Of a stretch of DNA of 64,000 nucleotides, positions 39,610 to 52,174 are shown piece after piece. The notes beneath the pieces were generated by a model. That model ran no database searches. It was not told the origin of the DNA and worked only from the letters and a program-made list of their open reading frames with translations. How positions within the stretch are numbered: the first letter of the stretch is position 1; each line of letters opens with the position of its first letter. A program made the translations under genes and the position numbers. This DNA is from Spiroplasma endosymbiont of Clivina fossor (GTDB taxonomy: Bacteria; Bacillota_I; Bacilli_A; Mycoplasmatales; Nriv7), in the NCBI RefSeq assembly GCF_964031115.1, contig NZ_OZ035006.1, positions 1,364,001 to 1,428,000 on the forward strand, given 5' to 3'.

Positions 39610-40760
39610 TTTTAATTTTGTCGAAAACTCTTGATATTTATTGAATATACTTAATTTTAGGTATATTTTTAATATGATAGAGGTGGATAATAATTATGGA
39701 AAAAATAATTCAAGAACTAGTAAATACTTTAACAGATGATCAATTTTTAGAATTTTATGAAAAAGTCAAACAACAAGCAGAATTAATAAAAAAACAAAAA
39801 CGGTTAAATGAAATTGATCAAAAATTTAGAGCGCAAGGTATTAAATGCCCTAAATGTGAATCTTACCATTGCGTTAAAAATGGACATAATTCAGAAGGAA
39901 AACAAAAATATTTATGTAAAAATTGCCGTGCAAGTTTTGACGCTTTTCGTAATCATTTTATTTATTGAAGTCATTTAAATTATGAACAATGAAATTTATT
40001 GATTCAAATTTCATTGCTGGGGCAATCTAGTAAAACAATTTCTCGTTTTATTAAAACTACATTAAAAACTGCTTGATATAATCGTCAAAAATTAATGAAA
40101 TCAAAACAATTAGAAAATACCCAATTAAAATTTAAAAAATTATCTGGTAAAATCCAAATCGATGAAACATTTATTAAAGAAATCCATAAAGGAAATTTCA
40201 AATATAAAACTGATCCACGAAGAATTCACCTTGACCCATTCGCAACTAATACTAAATGCTGTATTCAAATGGCAATTGATAATAATATAATAACAATATT
40301 TATGTTAAATCCACAAACACCAAACGTTTACAAAAACAATGAGTTATTGAAAATATGAACAAAGAATTAATTAACGAAAATTCAATTATTACTTCTGATA
40401 TGCAAAAATTATATTTTTTAGTAGCAAAACAAACAAATTCTACTTTATGTGTAACTAAAACAACAATTAATCCTGAAGCTAGTTATCGTAACTTAAATAA
40501 AATCAGTAAATTACAATCTAGTCTTAAAGAAACCTTAATTCATTATCATGGTTTAGGTTTTACTAATATTCAAAATTATTTAAATCTCTGAAAATGAAAA
40601 TACCAACATAAGGGTTTAACTCCAAACCAACAAACAGCGGTATTATATTTTAATGTATAAAAAAGTTAAAGTAAAAATAGTAATTTTACATAAAAGCCTT
40701 TTAAAATTATCAAGTTGATGATTTTTTTTATTTTATCAAGAGTTTTCGACAAAATTAAAA
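39610..40760 (+). mobile_element. IS1595-type element
   Basis: Both termini present, 1151 bp because of a 5-base insertion. Confidence 0.9.
39696..40660 (+). pseudogene. IS1595-family transposase, frameshifted
   Basis: GATAATAATAACAAT of other copies is GATAATAATATAATAACAAT (about 40276-40295), a 5-base tandem duplication inside the DDE domain. Confidence 0.88.
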
Positions 40761-40772
40761 AAATATGTTAAT

Positions 40773-41993
40773 TTAATTGATATTATTTAATAACCGATAT
40801 GTCTCTTCACAAATCATTAATTCCTCATTAGTTCGAATCGCATAAATAGCCACCGAACTCAAATCATTAGATATTTGTAAATAATCATCATATGATTGAC
40901 TATTCTTACCACGATTATAATCTAACGCCATAGTTTTAATATTTTTAATAATCATTTCTCGAATTAAAGCACTATTTTCACCAATACCAGCCGTAAAAAC
41001 AATCGCATCAACCTTATTATCCAAATCATTTTGATACTGAGTAATATAATCAACAACTCTTTTAGCATATAATTCCAAGGTAAATTGTGCTTGAATATTA
41101 CCATCCTTAGCAACCCGACTAACTTCTCTCGTATCAGAAGAAATTTGACTAATTCCTAATAAACCAGATTCATTATTTAGTTTATTAACAACACCAACAA
41201 TATCTAAATTTAATTGTTCAGCAATATATTGATGAATCGCTGGATCAATATCACCACTACGAGAACCCATCATTAATCCTGCTAAAGGTGTAAATCCCAT
41301 TGATGTATTATATGATTTCCCATTTTTAATGGCACAAATACTAGCACCATTTCCTAAATGACAAACAATCGCATTAATATTGCTAACTGGTTTATTAAGA
41401 ATCAAACTTAGTTTATTAATAATATAATGATAACTAATACCATGAAATCCATACCTTCTAACATTATAGTCAGTATATCAATTATATGGTACGGGATAAA
41501 TATAATTTATTTTTGGCATTGTAGTATGAAATGTTGTATCAAAAACAGCAATATGTGGACAGTTAGCAACCGCTTGAAATGCTTTTAAAGTACTTAACCC
41601 CGCAGGATTATGTAACGGTGCCAACTTAATATTTTCAGCAATTATCTTTGTAATATCATCATTAACAATGACACTTTCTTTGATTTTTTCACCGCCATGA
41701 ACAATGCGATGCCCCACAGCAATAATTTCATTAAAATTTTGAATCACATTTTGTGACTTTAAAAGTTCTAAAATAACTTCTGCGGCCACATTATGATTTG
41801 ATAACGGGGTATCACTAACAAATTCATTATTATTATATTTAATCGTCGTTTTACCATCAACAAAAATTCTTTCTGCTAATCCCTTACAAATTGGATTAAA
41901 TTCTTTATTTGCTGTTATTTCATATAACTGAAACTTAATTGAACTTGAACCAGCATTAATAACTAAAATTTTTTTCTTTAAATTAGATAGCAT
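40773..41993 (-). CDS. ackA: acetate kinase
   Basis: 406 aa from ATG 41993, chosen because GAAAGGAAAT sits 9 bases before it; the ATG at 42011 lies on the RBS itself. Signatures: LVINAGSSSIKFQLYE, GHRIVHGG, FDTTFHTTMP, CHLGNGASICAI, MGSRSGDIDP and FTAGIGENS. It makes ATP from acetyl phosphate. It follows pta directly (42019-42997), as in the usual pta-ackA operon, but that gene is broken here. Confidence 0.96.
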
Positions 41994-42018
41994 TATTTTA
42001 TTTCCTTTCATTAATCTT

Positions 42019-42997
42019 TTAAATTGATCTTCAAGCTGTTAAAATCGCTGTCAAATAAATATCTTCCACTGTTGACCACCCGCGTGATAAATCTCACTAA
42101 CAATTTGATTTAAACCTAAAATCATTGGTCCAACAGCATGATATTGCCCTAATCGTTCAGCAATTTTATAACCAATATTACCAGCATCTAAATTAGGAAA
42201 TACAAAAATATCCGCACTACCTTTCATCTTTGAATAAGGCATTTTTTTTGATTCGTACTTCTTCTAATAAAGCACTATCAAACTGCATTTCACCCTCAAT
42301 TAAAGCATCAAAATTTTCTTTTTGTAATATAATATCATCCTTTGTTTTGCCTCTTGAACTTTAATAACCAATTCACTACTAGCAGTAGAAAAAGATAACA
42401 TTGCTACTTGTGGCAATTTTATGCCCAATTTATGAGCTAAATTAATTGCTGATTTTGTAATACTTACTAATTGTTCAGTAGTTGGGTCAATATTTAAAGA
42501 AATATCAGTAAATATATACCATTGATTATCTTTAACTAGTAAATTAGCACTTGATGCAATGGCTACATCTTTTGTTGTTTTAATAATTTGTAATGCTGGG
42601 ACTAAAATATTTTTTGTTGCATACTCAATCCCCCCTAACAAACAATCAGCATTATTATTCTTTAATTGCATTGTTGCAAAATAGTTAGTTTCTTGAACTA
42701 ATTCTTGAGCTTTTTCTAAAGTAATTTTATTTTTACGCATTGTAAACAACTGTTGGGCTAATTCATTAGTGTTAAACTATCATCAATCGCAATCGTTTTA
42801 ATACCTGCTCCTAACAAACTTTTAGGAATATCTATCTTATTTTCAAAACATAAAATTGGTTCAATATAATTATCACTTTTTAATTTGAGTGCTACTTCTT
42901 GAATTTTTGAATTGGTACCCTCAGGAAAAATTAACCGGCGTTTATTTTCTAATGACTGTAATTCGATTTTCGCTTTTTCTAATAATTCTTGTAACAT
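42019..42997 (-). pseudogene. pta: phosphate acetyltransferase with four frameshifts
   Basis: Starts MLQELLEKAKIELQ after GAGGAGACTAAGAG. Frame breaks: a lost base near 42765 (SLTLMN then NELAQQ), a lost A near 42342 (KQRM for KQKDD), an extra A in an 8-A run at 42242-42249, and a 2-base insertion near 42092. All segments of Pta are present ([76 protein letters not shown]). It would make acetyl phosphate for AckA. Either the gene is dead or the assembly has indel errors here. Confidence 0.88.
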
Positions 42998-43088
42998 CTC
43001 TTAGTCTCCTCTATATGTATTTTCCACTATTAATGCTATCATAACACTAAACAAAATAAAAATTAAAACGAAATAACGGTGAAAAACA

Positions 43089-43688
43089 ATGAAAGTTATT
43101 GATGATGCTCTTCACAAAATTGAATATACAATTAAAAATTCGCGTTTTATTTGTCTTATTAAATATGTTACCACCGAAAAAGACGCCCAACAATTCATTA
43201 ATCAATATTTAGACCCCAAAGCGACACACAATTGTTATTGCTATATTACCAATAATAATGAAATCCAAAAATATGATGACGATAAAGAACCGATCAGAAC
43301 CGCAGGATTTGCAATGCTTAGTTATTTACAAAAACAAAATATTACTAATATCGTTGTTTTAAACATTCGCTATTTTGGAAAAATCCTTTTAGGAAAATCA
43401 CGATTAATTCATGCCTATAAATTTGGATTACAAAAATTATTTTTAAACCTTAAATTATATCCGCTAGAAATAATTTATGAATATACAATTTCTTTCCCAT
43501 ACGAACAGCAAAAACTAATTAATAAAATTATTAAAGAACATCAAGGCAATATTATTAAACAATTATATAGTGAACTAATTATGATTACTTTTACTAGTAA
43601 TAAAAATACTTGACAGCACCTATTACCTAATAATACAAAATTTGCTAAACAAAGAATTATTCAAAAAAGAAAATTAAAAAATGATTAA
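43089..43688 (+). CDS. YigZ/IMPACT-family protein
   Basis: 199 aa. The UPF0029 core is present: NSRFICLIKYVTTEKDAQQF, ATHNCYCYIT, DDDKEPIRTAGFAMLSYLQK, and NIVVLNIRYFGKILLGKSRLIHAY, matching the usual EPxGTAGxP and VTRYFGGxxLGxGGLxxAY. Bacterial function is not established; the eukaryotic IMPACT relatives act in translation control. Divergent from ackA-pta. Confidence 0.85.
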
Positions 43689-43694
43689 AAAAAC

Positions 43695-44840
43695 TTTTAA
43701 TTTTGTCGAAAACTCTTGATAAAATAAAAAAAATCATCAACTTGATAATTTTAAAAGGCTTTTATGTAAAATTACTATTTTTACTTTAACTTTTTTATAC
43801 ATTAAAATATAATACCGCTGTTTGTTGGTTTGGAGTTAAACCCTTATGTTGGTATTTTCATTTTCAGAGATTTAAATAATTTTGAATATTAGTAAAACCT
43901 AAACCATGATAATGAATTAAGGCTTCTTTAAGACTAGATTGTAATTTACTGATTTTATTTAAGTTACGATAACTAGCTTCAGGATTAATTGTTGTTTTAG
44001 TTACACATAAAGTAGAATTTGTTTGTTTTGCTACTAAAAAATATAATTTTTGCATATCAGAAGTAATAATTGAATTTTCGTTAATTAATTCTTTGTTCAT
44101 ATTTTCAATAACTCATTGTTTTTGTAAACGTTTGGTGTTTGTGGATTTAACATAAATATTGTTATTATTATCAATTGCCATTTGAATACAGCATTTAGTA
44201 TTAGTTGCGAATGGGTCAAGGTGAATTCTTCGTGGATCAGTTTTATATTTGAAATTTCCTTTATGGATTTCTTTAATAAATGTTTCATCGATTTGGATTT
44301 TACCAGATAATTTTTTAAATTTTAATTGGGTATTTTCTAATTGTTTTGATTTCATTAATTTTTGACGATTATATCAAGCAGTTTTTAATGTAGTTTTAAT
44401 AAAACGAGAAATTGTTTTACTAGATTGCCCCAGCAATGAAATTTGAATCAATAAATTTCATTGTTCATAATTTAAATGACTTCAATAAATAAAATGATTA
44501 CGAAAAGCGTCAAAACTTGCACGGCAATTTTTACATAAATATTTTTGTTTTCCTTCTGAATTATGTCCATTTTTAACGCAATGGTAAGATTCACATTTAG
44601 GGCATTTAATACCTTGCGCTCTAAATTTTTGATCAATTTCATTTAACCGTTTTTGTTTTTTTATTAATTCTGCTTGTTGTTTGACTTTTTCATAAAATTC
44701 TAAAAATTGATCATCTGTTAAAGTATTTACTAGTTCTTGAATTATTTTTTCCATAATTATTATCCCCCTCTATCATATTAAAAATATACCTAAAATTAAG
44801 TATATTCAATAAATATCAAGAGTTTTCGACAAAATTAAAA
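43695..44840 (-). mobile_element. IS1595-type element between yigZ-like gene and hpt
   Basis: Inserted in a run of A; AAAAAAAC/AAAAAACT flanks agree apart from one A. It ends 70 bases upstream of hpt. Confidence 0.9.
43795..44754 (-). CDS. IS1595-family transposase, full length
   Basis: 319 aa without lesions. The RBS region reads GAGGGGG rather than GAGGTGG. Confidence 0.9.
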
Positions 44841-44910
44841 AAAAAACTACTAAAATAAACAAAAAAAACGGTAAAATATTAACATACCTAAAAAAATAAG
44901 GAGCTTATTA

Positions 44911-45474
44911 ATGGAAAAACATCCTGCGGTCAAAGAAATTTTATTTACCCATCAACAAATAATTGAACGAACTAAAGCGTTAGCATTAGAAATTAGTAAA
45001 TACTATCAAGCTAACGACTCAACAATTATTCTTTTAGGAATTCTTAAAGGATGTATTCCCTTTTTAGCTGAATTTATTAGTCACTTAACAATTGAATGTG
45101 AAATTGACTTTATGGCGATTGCTTCTTTCCACGGTGGAACCGAAGCTAGTAGCACACCACAAATTATCATGGACATTAACCAAGATATTACTAATCGTGA
45201 TATTTTAATTATTGAAGATATCATTGAAAGTGGTGCCAGTTTATTAACCATCAAAGAATATTTATTTCTAAAAGGAGCTAAAACCGTAAAAATGGTAACA
45301 TTACTAGACAAAACTAAAGGAAGAAAGGTAGAACTTAACGCTGATTGAACCGGTTTTAAAGCCCCCCAAGAATTTCTTATTGGTTATGGTCTTGATTATC
45401 AAGAAAAACTCCGTAATTTACCTTATGTTGCCATTGCTGATATGGGGAAAATAGCCCTCCTAGAAAAACAATAA
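44911..45474 (+). CDS. hpt: hypoxanthine phosphoribosyltransferase
   Basis: 187 aa. PRPP loop ILIIEDIIESGAS, the upstream LLGILKGCIPFLAEF and the C-terminal FLIGYGLDYQEKLRNLPYV are class I PRTase/Hpt features. It salvages hypoxanthine and guanine to nucleotides, essential in purine auxotrophs. RBS AAGGAG precedes ATG. IS elements lie on both sides. Confidence 0.94.
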
Positions 45475-45478
45475 TTTC

Positions 45479-45526
45479 TTTTAATTTTGTCGAAAACTCT
45501 TGATAAAATAAAAAAAATCATCAACT
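45479..45526 (-). repeat. 3' end of the outermost IS1595 of the stack
   Basis: 48 bases, TTTTAATTTTGTCG to ATCATCAACT. It continues at 48822 after the inner IS1595, which duplicated CATCAACT (45519-45526, 48814-48821). Confidence 0.9.
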
Positions 45527-46818
45527 TTTTAATTTTGTCGAAAACTCTTGATAAAATAAAAAAAATCATCAACTTGATAATTTTAAAAGGCTTTTATGTA
45601 AAATTACTATTTTTACTTTAACTTTTTTATACATTAAAATATAATACCGCTGTTTGTTGGTTTGGAGTTAAACCCTTATGTTGGTATTTTCATTTTCAGA
45701 GATTTAAATAATTTTGAATATTAGTAAAACCTAAACCATGATAATGAATTAAGGCTTCTTTAAGACTAGATTGTAATTTACTGATTTTATTTAAGTTACG
45801 ATAACTAGCTTCAGGATTAATTGTTGTTTTAGTTACACATAAAGTAGAATTTGTTTGTTTTGCTACTAAAAAATATAATTTTTGCATATCAGAAGTAATA
45901 ATTGAATTTTCGTTAATTAATTCTTTGTTCATATTTTCAATAACTCATTGTTTTTGTAAACGTTTGGTGTTTGTGGATTTAACATAAATATTGTTATTAT
46001 TATCAATTGCCATTTGAATACAGCATTTAGTATTAGTTGCGAATGGGTCAAGGTGAATTCTTCGTGGATCAGTTTTATATTTGAAATTTCCTTTATGGAT
46101 TTCTTTAATGAATGTTTCATCGATTTGGATTTTACCAGATAATTTTTTAAATTTTAATTGGGTATTTTCTAATTGTTTTGATTTCATTAATTTTTGACGA
46201 TTATATCAAGCAGTTTTTAATGTAGTTTTAATAAAACGAGAAATTGTTTTACTAGATTGCCCCAGCAATGAAATTTGAATCAATAGACTTCTTGCAAAAT
46301 TAATATGATAATTATAATTTTTAAATTTAAAATAAATATAAAAGTGTTATTAAAATAATTTTTAGATTATTTTTACAAATATTTTGTCATTAAAACATAA
46401 TAAAAATTATTATTTACAATAAAAAAAGACTGAAATTTTAAATTATCAAATATATTTAAACTAATAGTTGTAAATTATAAATTGAAGCTATTAAATTAAA
46501 TCTTAAAGCAAATCTTTTTCTACGATTTCGATATTTTTCACTAATAATTTTAAATTTTTTAAGTATAGCAAAAACATTTTCAATAACAATTCTCATTTTT
46601 GAAATTCGCTCATTATTTTGCTTTTCTTCTTTATTTAAAGGGTTTTTCTTTGATTTTCTTTTAGGAATTAAAACATTATGATTAATTTTTTGTATGCCTT
46701 GATAACCTAAATCCACTAAAACAGTTGTTTCTGGTAAAAATTTAATTTTTGAATCTTTTAAAATTTTAAAGTCATGGTTTTTACCATAAGAAAAATCAGA
46801 ACTAATAATTTTTTTACT

Positions 46819-47886
46819 AGACTTCTTGCAAAATTAATTTAAAATATAATTGAATTGTTGTTTTTAATAAAAAGGTGGAATTTAAATGAAATTTAAAAAA
46901 AATAATCAAATAAGTGATAAAAATTTTTTAAGATTAACTGGTATTAAACATACTACTTTTAATAAAATGCTAGAAATTTTAAAAATAGAAGAATTAAAAA
47001 AGAGATTTCGTCGCGGAAGAACCAATAAATTATCATTAGAAAATCGTATTTTAATGACTTTAGAATATTGAAGAGAATATAGAACTTATTTTCATATTGC
47101 AAAAAGTTATGATATTAGTGAAAGTAGTTGTTATAGAAATATCAAATGAATTGAAGACACTTTAATAAAACACCCTAATTTTCAACAACTTACTGGTCAA
47201 AAATCACTATTAAAAGATTATTTCAAAGATAAGACTGTTATAATTGATGTAACTGAAAGCCAAATCCAACGCCCAAAAAAAGACAAAAACAGCACTACTC
47301 AGGAAAAAAGAAAAAACACACAATAAAAACACAAGTTATAATTGAAAAAGATAGTAAAAAAATTATTAGTTCTGATTTTTCTTATGGTAAAAACCATGAC
47401 TTTAAAATTTTAAAAGATTCAAAAATTAAATTTTTACCAGAAACAACTGTTTTAGTGGATTTAGGTTATCAAGGCATACAAAAAATTAATCATAATGTTT
47501 TAATTCCTAAAAGAAAATCAAAGAAAAACCCTTTAAATAAAGAAGAAAAGCAAAATAATGAGCGAATTTCAAAAATGAGAATTGTTATTGAAAATGTTTT
47601 TGCTATACTTAAAAAATTTAAAATTATTAGTGAAAAATATCGAAATCGTAGAAAAAGATTTGCTTTAAGATTTAATTTAATAGCTTCAATTTATAATTTA
47701 CAACTATTAGTTTAAATATATTTGATAATTTAAAATTTCAGTCTTTTTTTATTGTAAATAATAATTTTTATTATGTTTTAATGACAAAATATTTGTAAAA
47801 ATAATCTAAAAATTATTTTAATAACACTTTTATATTTATTTTAAATTTAAAAATTATAATTATCATATTAATTTTGCAAGAAGTCT
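46819..47886 (+). mobile_element. innermost IS5 copy
   Basis: ACT repeats at 46816-46818 and 47887-47889. Opposite orientation to its host IS5. Confidence 0.93.
46886..47715 (+). CDS. IS5-family transposase, made by -1 frameshift
   Basis: Intact two-frame gene. Confidence 0.85.
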
Positions 47887-48821
47887 ACTATCTTTTTCAA
47901 TTATAACTTGTGTTTTTATTGTGTGTTTTTTCTTTTTTCCTGAGTAGTGCTGTTTTTGTCTTTTTTTGGGCGTTGGATTTGGCTTTCAGTTACATCAATT
48001 ATAACAGTCTTATCTTTGAAATAATCTTTTAATAGTGATTTTTGACCAGTAAGTTGTTGAAAATTAGGGTGTTTTATTAAAGTGTCTTCAATTCATTTGA
48101 TATTTCTATAACAACTACTTTCACTAATATCATAACTTTTTGCAATATGAAAATAAGTTCTATATTCTCTTCAATATTCTAAAGTCATTAAAATACGATT
48201 TTCTAATGATAATTTATTGGTTCTTCCGCGACGAAATCTCTTTTTTAATTCTTCTATTTTTAAAATTTCTAGCATTTTATTAAAAGTAGTATGTTTAATA
48301 CCAGTTAATCTTAAAAAATTTTTATCACTTATTTGATTATTTTTTTTAAATTTCATTTAAATTCCACCTTTTTATTAAAAACAACAATTCAATTATATTT
48401 TAAATTAATTTTGCAAGAAGTCTAATAAATTTCATTGTTCATAATTTAAATGACTTCAATAAATAAAATGATTACGAAAAGCGTCAAAACTTGCACGACA
48501 ATTTTTACATAAATATTTTTGTTTTCCTTCTGAATTATGTCCATTTTTAACGCAATGGTAAGATTCACATTTAGGGCATTTAATACCGTGCGCTCTAAAT
48601 TTTTGATCAATTTCATTTAACCGTTTTTGTTTTTTTATTAATTCTGCTTGTTGTTTGACTTTTTCATAAAATTCTAAAAATTGATCATCTGTTAAAGTAT
48701 TTACTAGTTCTTGAATTATTTTTTCCATAATTATTATCCACCTCTATCATATTAAAATATACCTAAAATTAAGTATATTCAATAAATATCAAGAGTTTTC
48801 GACAAAATTAAAACATCAACT

Positions 48822-49101
48822 TGATAATTTTAAAAGGCTTTTATGTAAAATTACTATTTTTACTTTAACTTTTTTATACATTAAAATATAATACCGCTGT
48901 TTGTTGGTTTGGAGTTAAACCCTTATGTTGGTATTTTCATTTTCAGAGATTTAAATAATTTTGAATATTAGTAAAACCTAAACCATGATAATGAATTAAG
49001 GCTTCTTTAAGACTAGATTGTAATTTACTGATTTTATTTAAGTTACGATAACTAGCTTCAGGATTAATTGTTGTTTTAGTTACACATAAAGTAGAATTTG
49101 T
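48822..49101 (-). repeat. continuation of the outermost IS1595
   Basis: Starts TGATAATTTTAAAAGGC after the CATCAACT duplication and stops at GTAGAATTTGT, where another IS1595 end begins. Confidence 0.85.
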
Positions 49102-49783
49102 TTTTAATTTTGTCGAAAACTCTTGATATTTATTGAATATACTTAATTTTAGGTATATTTTAATATGATAGAGGTGGATAATAATTATGGAAAAAATAAT
49201 TCAAGAACTAGTAAATACTTTAACAGATGATCAATTTTTAGAATTTTATGAAAAAGTCAAACAACAAGCAGAATTAATAAAAAAACAAAAACGGTTAAAT
49301 GAAATTGATCAAAAATTTAGAGCGCAAGGTATTAAATGCCCTAAATGTGAATCTTACCATTGCGTTAAAAATGGACATAATTCAGAAGGAAAACAAAAAT
49401 ATTTATGTAAAAATTGTCGTGCAAGTTTTGACGCTTTTTGTAATCATTTTATTTATTGAAATCATTTAAATTATGAACAATGAAATTTATTGATTCAAAT
49501 TTCATTGCTGGGGCAATCTAGTAAAACAATTTCTCGTTTTATTAAAACTACATTAAAAACTGCTTGATATAATCGTCAAAAATTAATGAAATCAAAACAA
49601 TTAGAAAATACCCAATTAAAATTTAAAAAATTATCTGGTAAAATCCAAATCAATGAAACATTTATTAAAGAAATCCATAAAGGAAATTTCAAATATAAAA
49701 CTGATCCACGAAGAATTCACCTTGACCCATTCGCAACTAATACTAAATGCTGTATTCAAATGGCAATTGATAATAATAACAAT

Positions 49784-50851
49784 AGACTTCTTGCAAAATT
49801 AATATGATAATTATAATTTTTAAATTTAAAATAAATATAAAAGTGTTATTAAAATAATTTTTAGATTATTTTTACAAATATTTTGTCATTAAAACATAAT
49901 AAAAATTATTATTTACAATAAAAAAAGACTGAAATTTTAAATTATCAAATATATTTAAACTAATAGTTGTAAATTATAAATTGAAGCTATTAAATTAAAT
50001 CTTAAAGCAAATCTTTTTCTACGATTTCGATATTTTTCACTAATAATTTTAAATTTTTTAAGTATAGCAAAAACATTTTCAATAACAATTCTCATTTTTG
50101 AAATTCGCTCATTATTTTGCTTTTCTTCTTTATTTAAAGGGTTTTTCTTTGATTTTCTTTTAGGAATTAAAACATTATGATTAATTTTTTGTATGCCTTG
50201 ATAACCTAAATCCACTAAAACAGTTGTTTCTGGTAAAAATTTAATTTTTGAATCTTTTAAAATTTTAAAGTCATGGTTTTTACCATAAGAAAAATCAGAA
50301 CTAATAATTTTTTTACTATCTTTTTCAATTATAACTTGTGTTTTTATTGTGTGTTTTTTCTTTTTTCCTGAGTAGTGCTGTTTTTGTCTTTTTTTGGGCG
50401 TTGGATTTGGCTTTCAGTTACATCAATTATAACAGTCTTATCTTTGAAATAATCTTTTAATAGTGATTTTTGACCAGTAAGTTGTTGAAAATTAGGGTGT
50501 TTTATTAAAGTGTCTTCAATTCATTTGATATTTCTATAACAACTACTTTCACTAATATCATAACTTTTTGCAATATGAAAATAAGTTCTATATTCTCTTC
50601 AATATTCTAAAGTCATTAAAATACGATTTTCTAATGATAATTTATTGGTTCTTCCGCGACGAAATCTCTTTTTTAATTCTTCTATTTTTAAAATTTCTAG
50701 CATTTTATTAAAAGTAGTATGTTTAATACCAGTTAATCTTAAAAAATTTTTATCACTTATTTGATTATTTTTTTTAAATTTCATTTAAATTCCACCTTTT
50801 TATTAAAAACAACAATTCAATTATATTTTAAATTAATTTTGCAAGAAGTCT
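49784..50851 (-). mobile_element. IS5-family element
   Basis: 1068 bp with AAT repeats at 49781-49783 and 50852-50854. Confidence 0.92.
49955..50784 (-). CDS. IS5-family transposase, made by -1 frameshift
   Basis: Intact two-frame gene. Confidence 0.85.
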
Positions 50852-51106
50852 AATATTTATGTTAAATCCACAAACACCAAACGTTTACAAAAACAATGAG
50901 TTATTGAAAATATGAACAAAGAATTAATTAACGAAAATTCAATTATTACTTCTGATATGCAAAAATTATATTTTTTAGTAGCAAAACAAACAAATTATTT
51001 TAATTTTGTCGAAAACTCTTGATAAAATAAAAAAAATCATCAACTTGATAATTTTAAAAGGCTTTTATGTAAAATTACTATTTTTACTTTAACTTTTTTA
51101 TACATT

Positions 51107-52174
51107 AGACTTCTTGCAAAATTAATATGATAATTATAATTTTTAAATTTAAAATAAATATAAAAGTGTTATTAAAATAATTTTTAGATTATTTTTACAA
51201 ATATTTTGTCATTAAAACATAATAAAAATTATTATTTACAATAAAAAAAGACTGAAATTTTAAATTATCAAATATATTTAAACTAATAGTTGTAAATTAT
51301 AAATTGAAGCTATTAAATTAAATCTTAAAGCAAATCTTTTTCTACGATTTCGATATTTTTCACTAATAATTTTAAATTTTTTAAGTATAGCAAAAACATT
51401 TTCAATAACAATTCTCATTTTTGAAATTCGCTCATTATTTTGCTTTTCTTCTTTATTTAAAGGGTTTTTCTTTGATTTTCTTTTAGGAATTAAAACATTA
51501 TGATTAATTTTTTGTATGCCTTGATAACCTAAATCCACTAAAACAGTTGTTTCTGGTAAAAATTTAATTTTTGAATCTTTTAAAATTTTAAAGTCATGGT
51601 TTTTACCATAAGAAAAATCAGAACTAATAATTTTTTTACTATCTTTTTCAATTATAACTTGTGTTTTTATTGTGTGTTTTTTCTTTTTTCCTGAGTAGTG
51701 CTGTTTTTGTCTTTTTTTGGGCGTTGGATTTGGCTTTCAGTTACATCAATTATAACAGTCTTATCTTTGAAATAATCTTTTAATAGTGATTTTTGACCAG
51801 TAAGTTGTTGAAAATTAGGGTGTTTTATTAAAGTGTCTTCAATTCATTTGATATTTCTATAACAACTACTTTCACTAATATCATAACTTTTTGCAATATG
51901 AAAATAAGTTCTATATTCTCTTCAATATTCTAAAGTCATTAAAATACGATTTTCTAATGATAATTTATTGGTTCTTCCGCGACGAAATCTCTTTTTTAAT
52001 TCTTCTATTTTTAAAATTTCTAGCATTTTATTAAAAGTAGTATGTTTAATACCAGTTAATCTTAAAAAATTTTTATCACTTATTTGATTATTTTTTTTAA
52101 ATTTCATTTAAATTCCACCTTTTTATTAAAAACAACAATTCAATTATATTTTAAATTAATTTTGCAAGAAGTCT
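51107..52174 (-). mobile_element. IS5-family element
   Basis: 1068 bp with ATT repeats at 51104-51106 and 52175-52177. Confidence 0.92.
51278..52107 (-). CDS. IS5-family transposase, made by -1 frameshift
   Basis: Intact two-frame gene. Confidence 0.85.

Larger units (their letters stand above)
46456..48356 (-). pseudogene. IS5-family transposase split by IS5
   Basis: Starts at 48356 and ends at 46456; the inner IS5 enters just after the frameshift region, in the second-frame codons for SKKIISSDF. Confidence 0.88.
46285..48423 (-). mobile_element. IS5 copy split by another IS5
   Basis: AAT repeats at 46282-46284 and 48424-48426. Without the inner copy and its 3-base duplication it is 1068 bp. 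Confidence 0.92.
45627..48728 (-). pseudogene. IS1595-family transposase split by IS5
   Basis: Starts at 48728 (with RAHGIKC like the copy at 18693), interrupted between 48423 and 46285. Confidence 0.88.
45527..48813 (-). mobile_element. inner IS1595 copy split by IS5
   Basis: Perfect target repeat CATCAACT within the outer IS1595. It contains the IS5 at 46285-48423. Confidence 0.92.
49102..50997 (+). mobile_element. chimeric IS1595 segment, likely product of an inversion
   Basis: Begins with a normal IS1595 left end and reads on to GTAGCAAAACAAACAAATTA at 50997. That sequence is the complement of where the outer IS1595 breaks at 49101. Crossing over between two inverted IS1595 copies explains both junctions. 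Confidence 0.75.
49187..50997 (+). pseudogene. IS1595-family transposase, split and 3' truncated
   Basis: Starts MEKIIQELV; carries an Arg-to-Cys change (DAFCNHF) and Asp-to-Asn at the first catalytic position (IQINETFI), which by itself should abolish activity. Split by IS5 after NNNN and cut at 50997. Confidence 0.85.

Noticed and set aside
42300-42749. Three short frames in place of pta as separate small genes
   Set aside because: They read as consecutive parts of one Pta protein once single-base shifts are corrected.
45081-45311. Minus-strand frame inside hpt
   Set aside because: Antisense shadow; the plus strand encodes a clear phosphoribosyltransferase.
49786-49807. Fusion of IS1595 transposase with IS5 end as a new gene
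   Set aside because: A chance run-on of 9 codons at an insertion junction.
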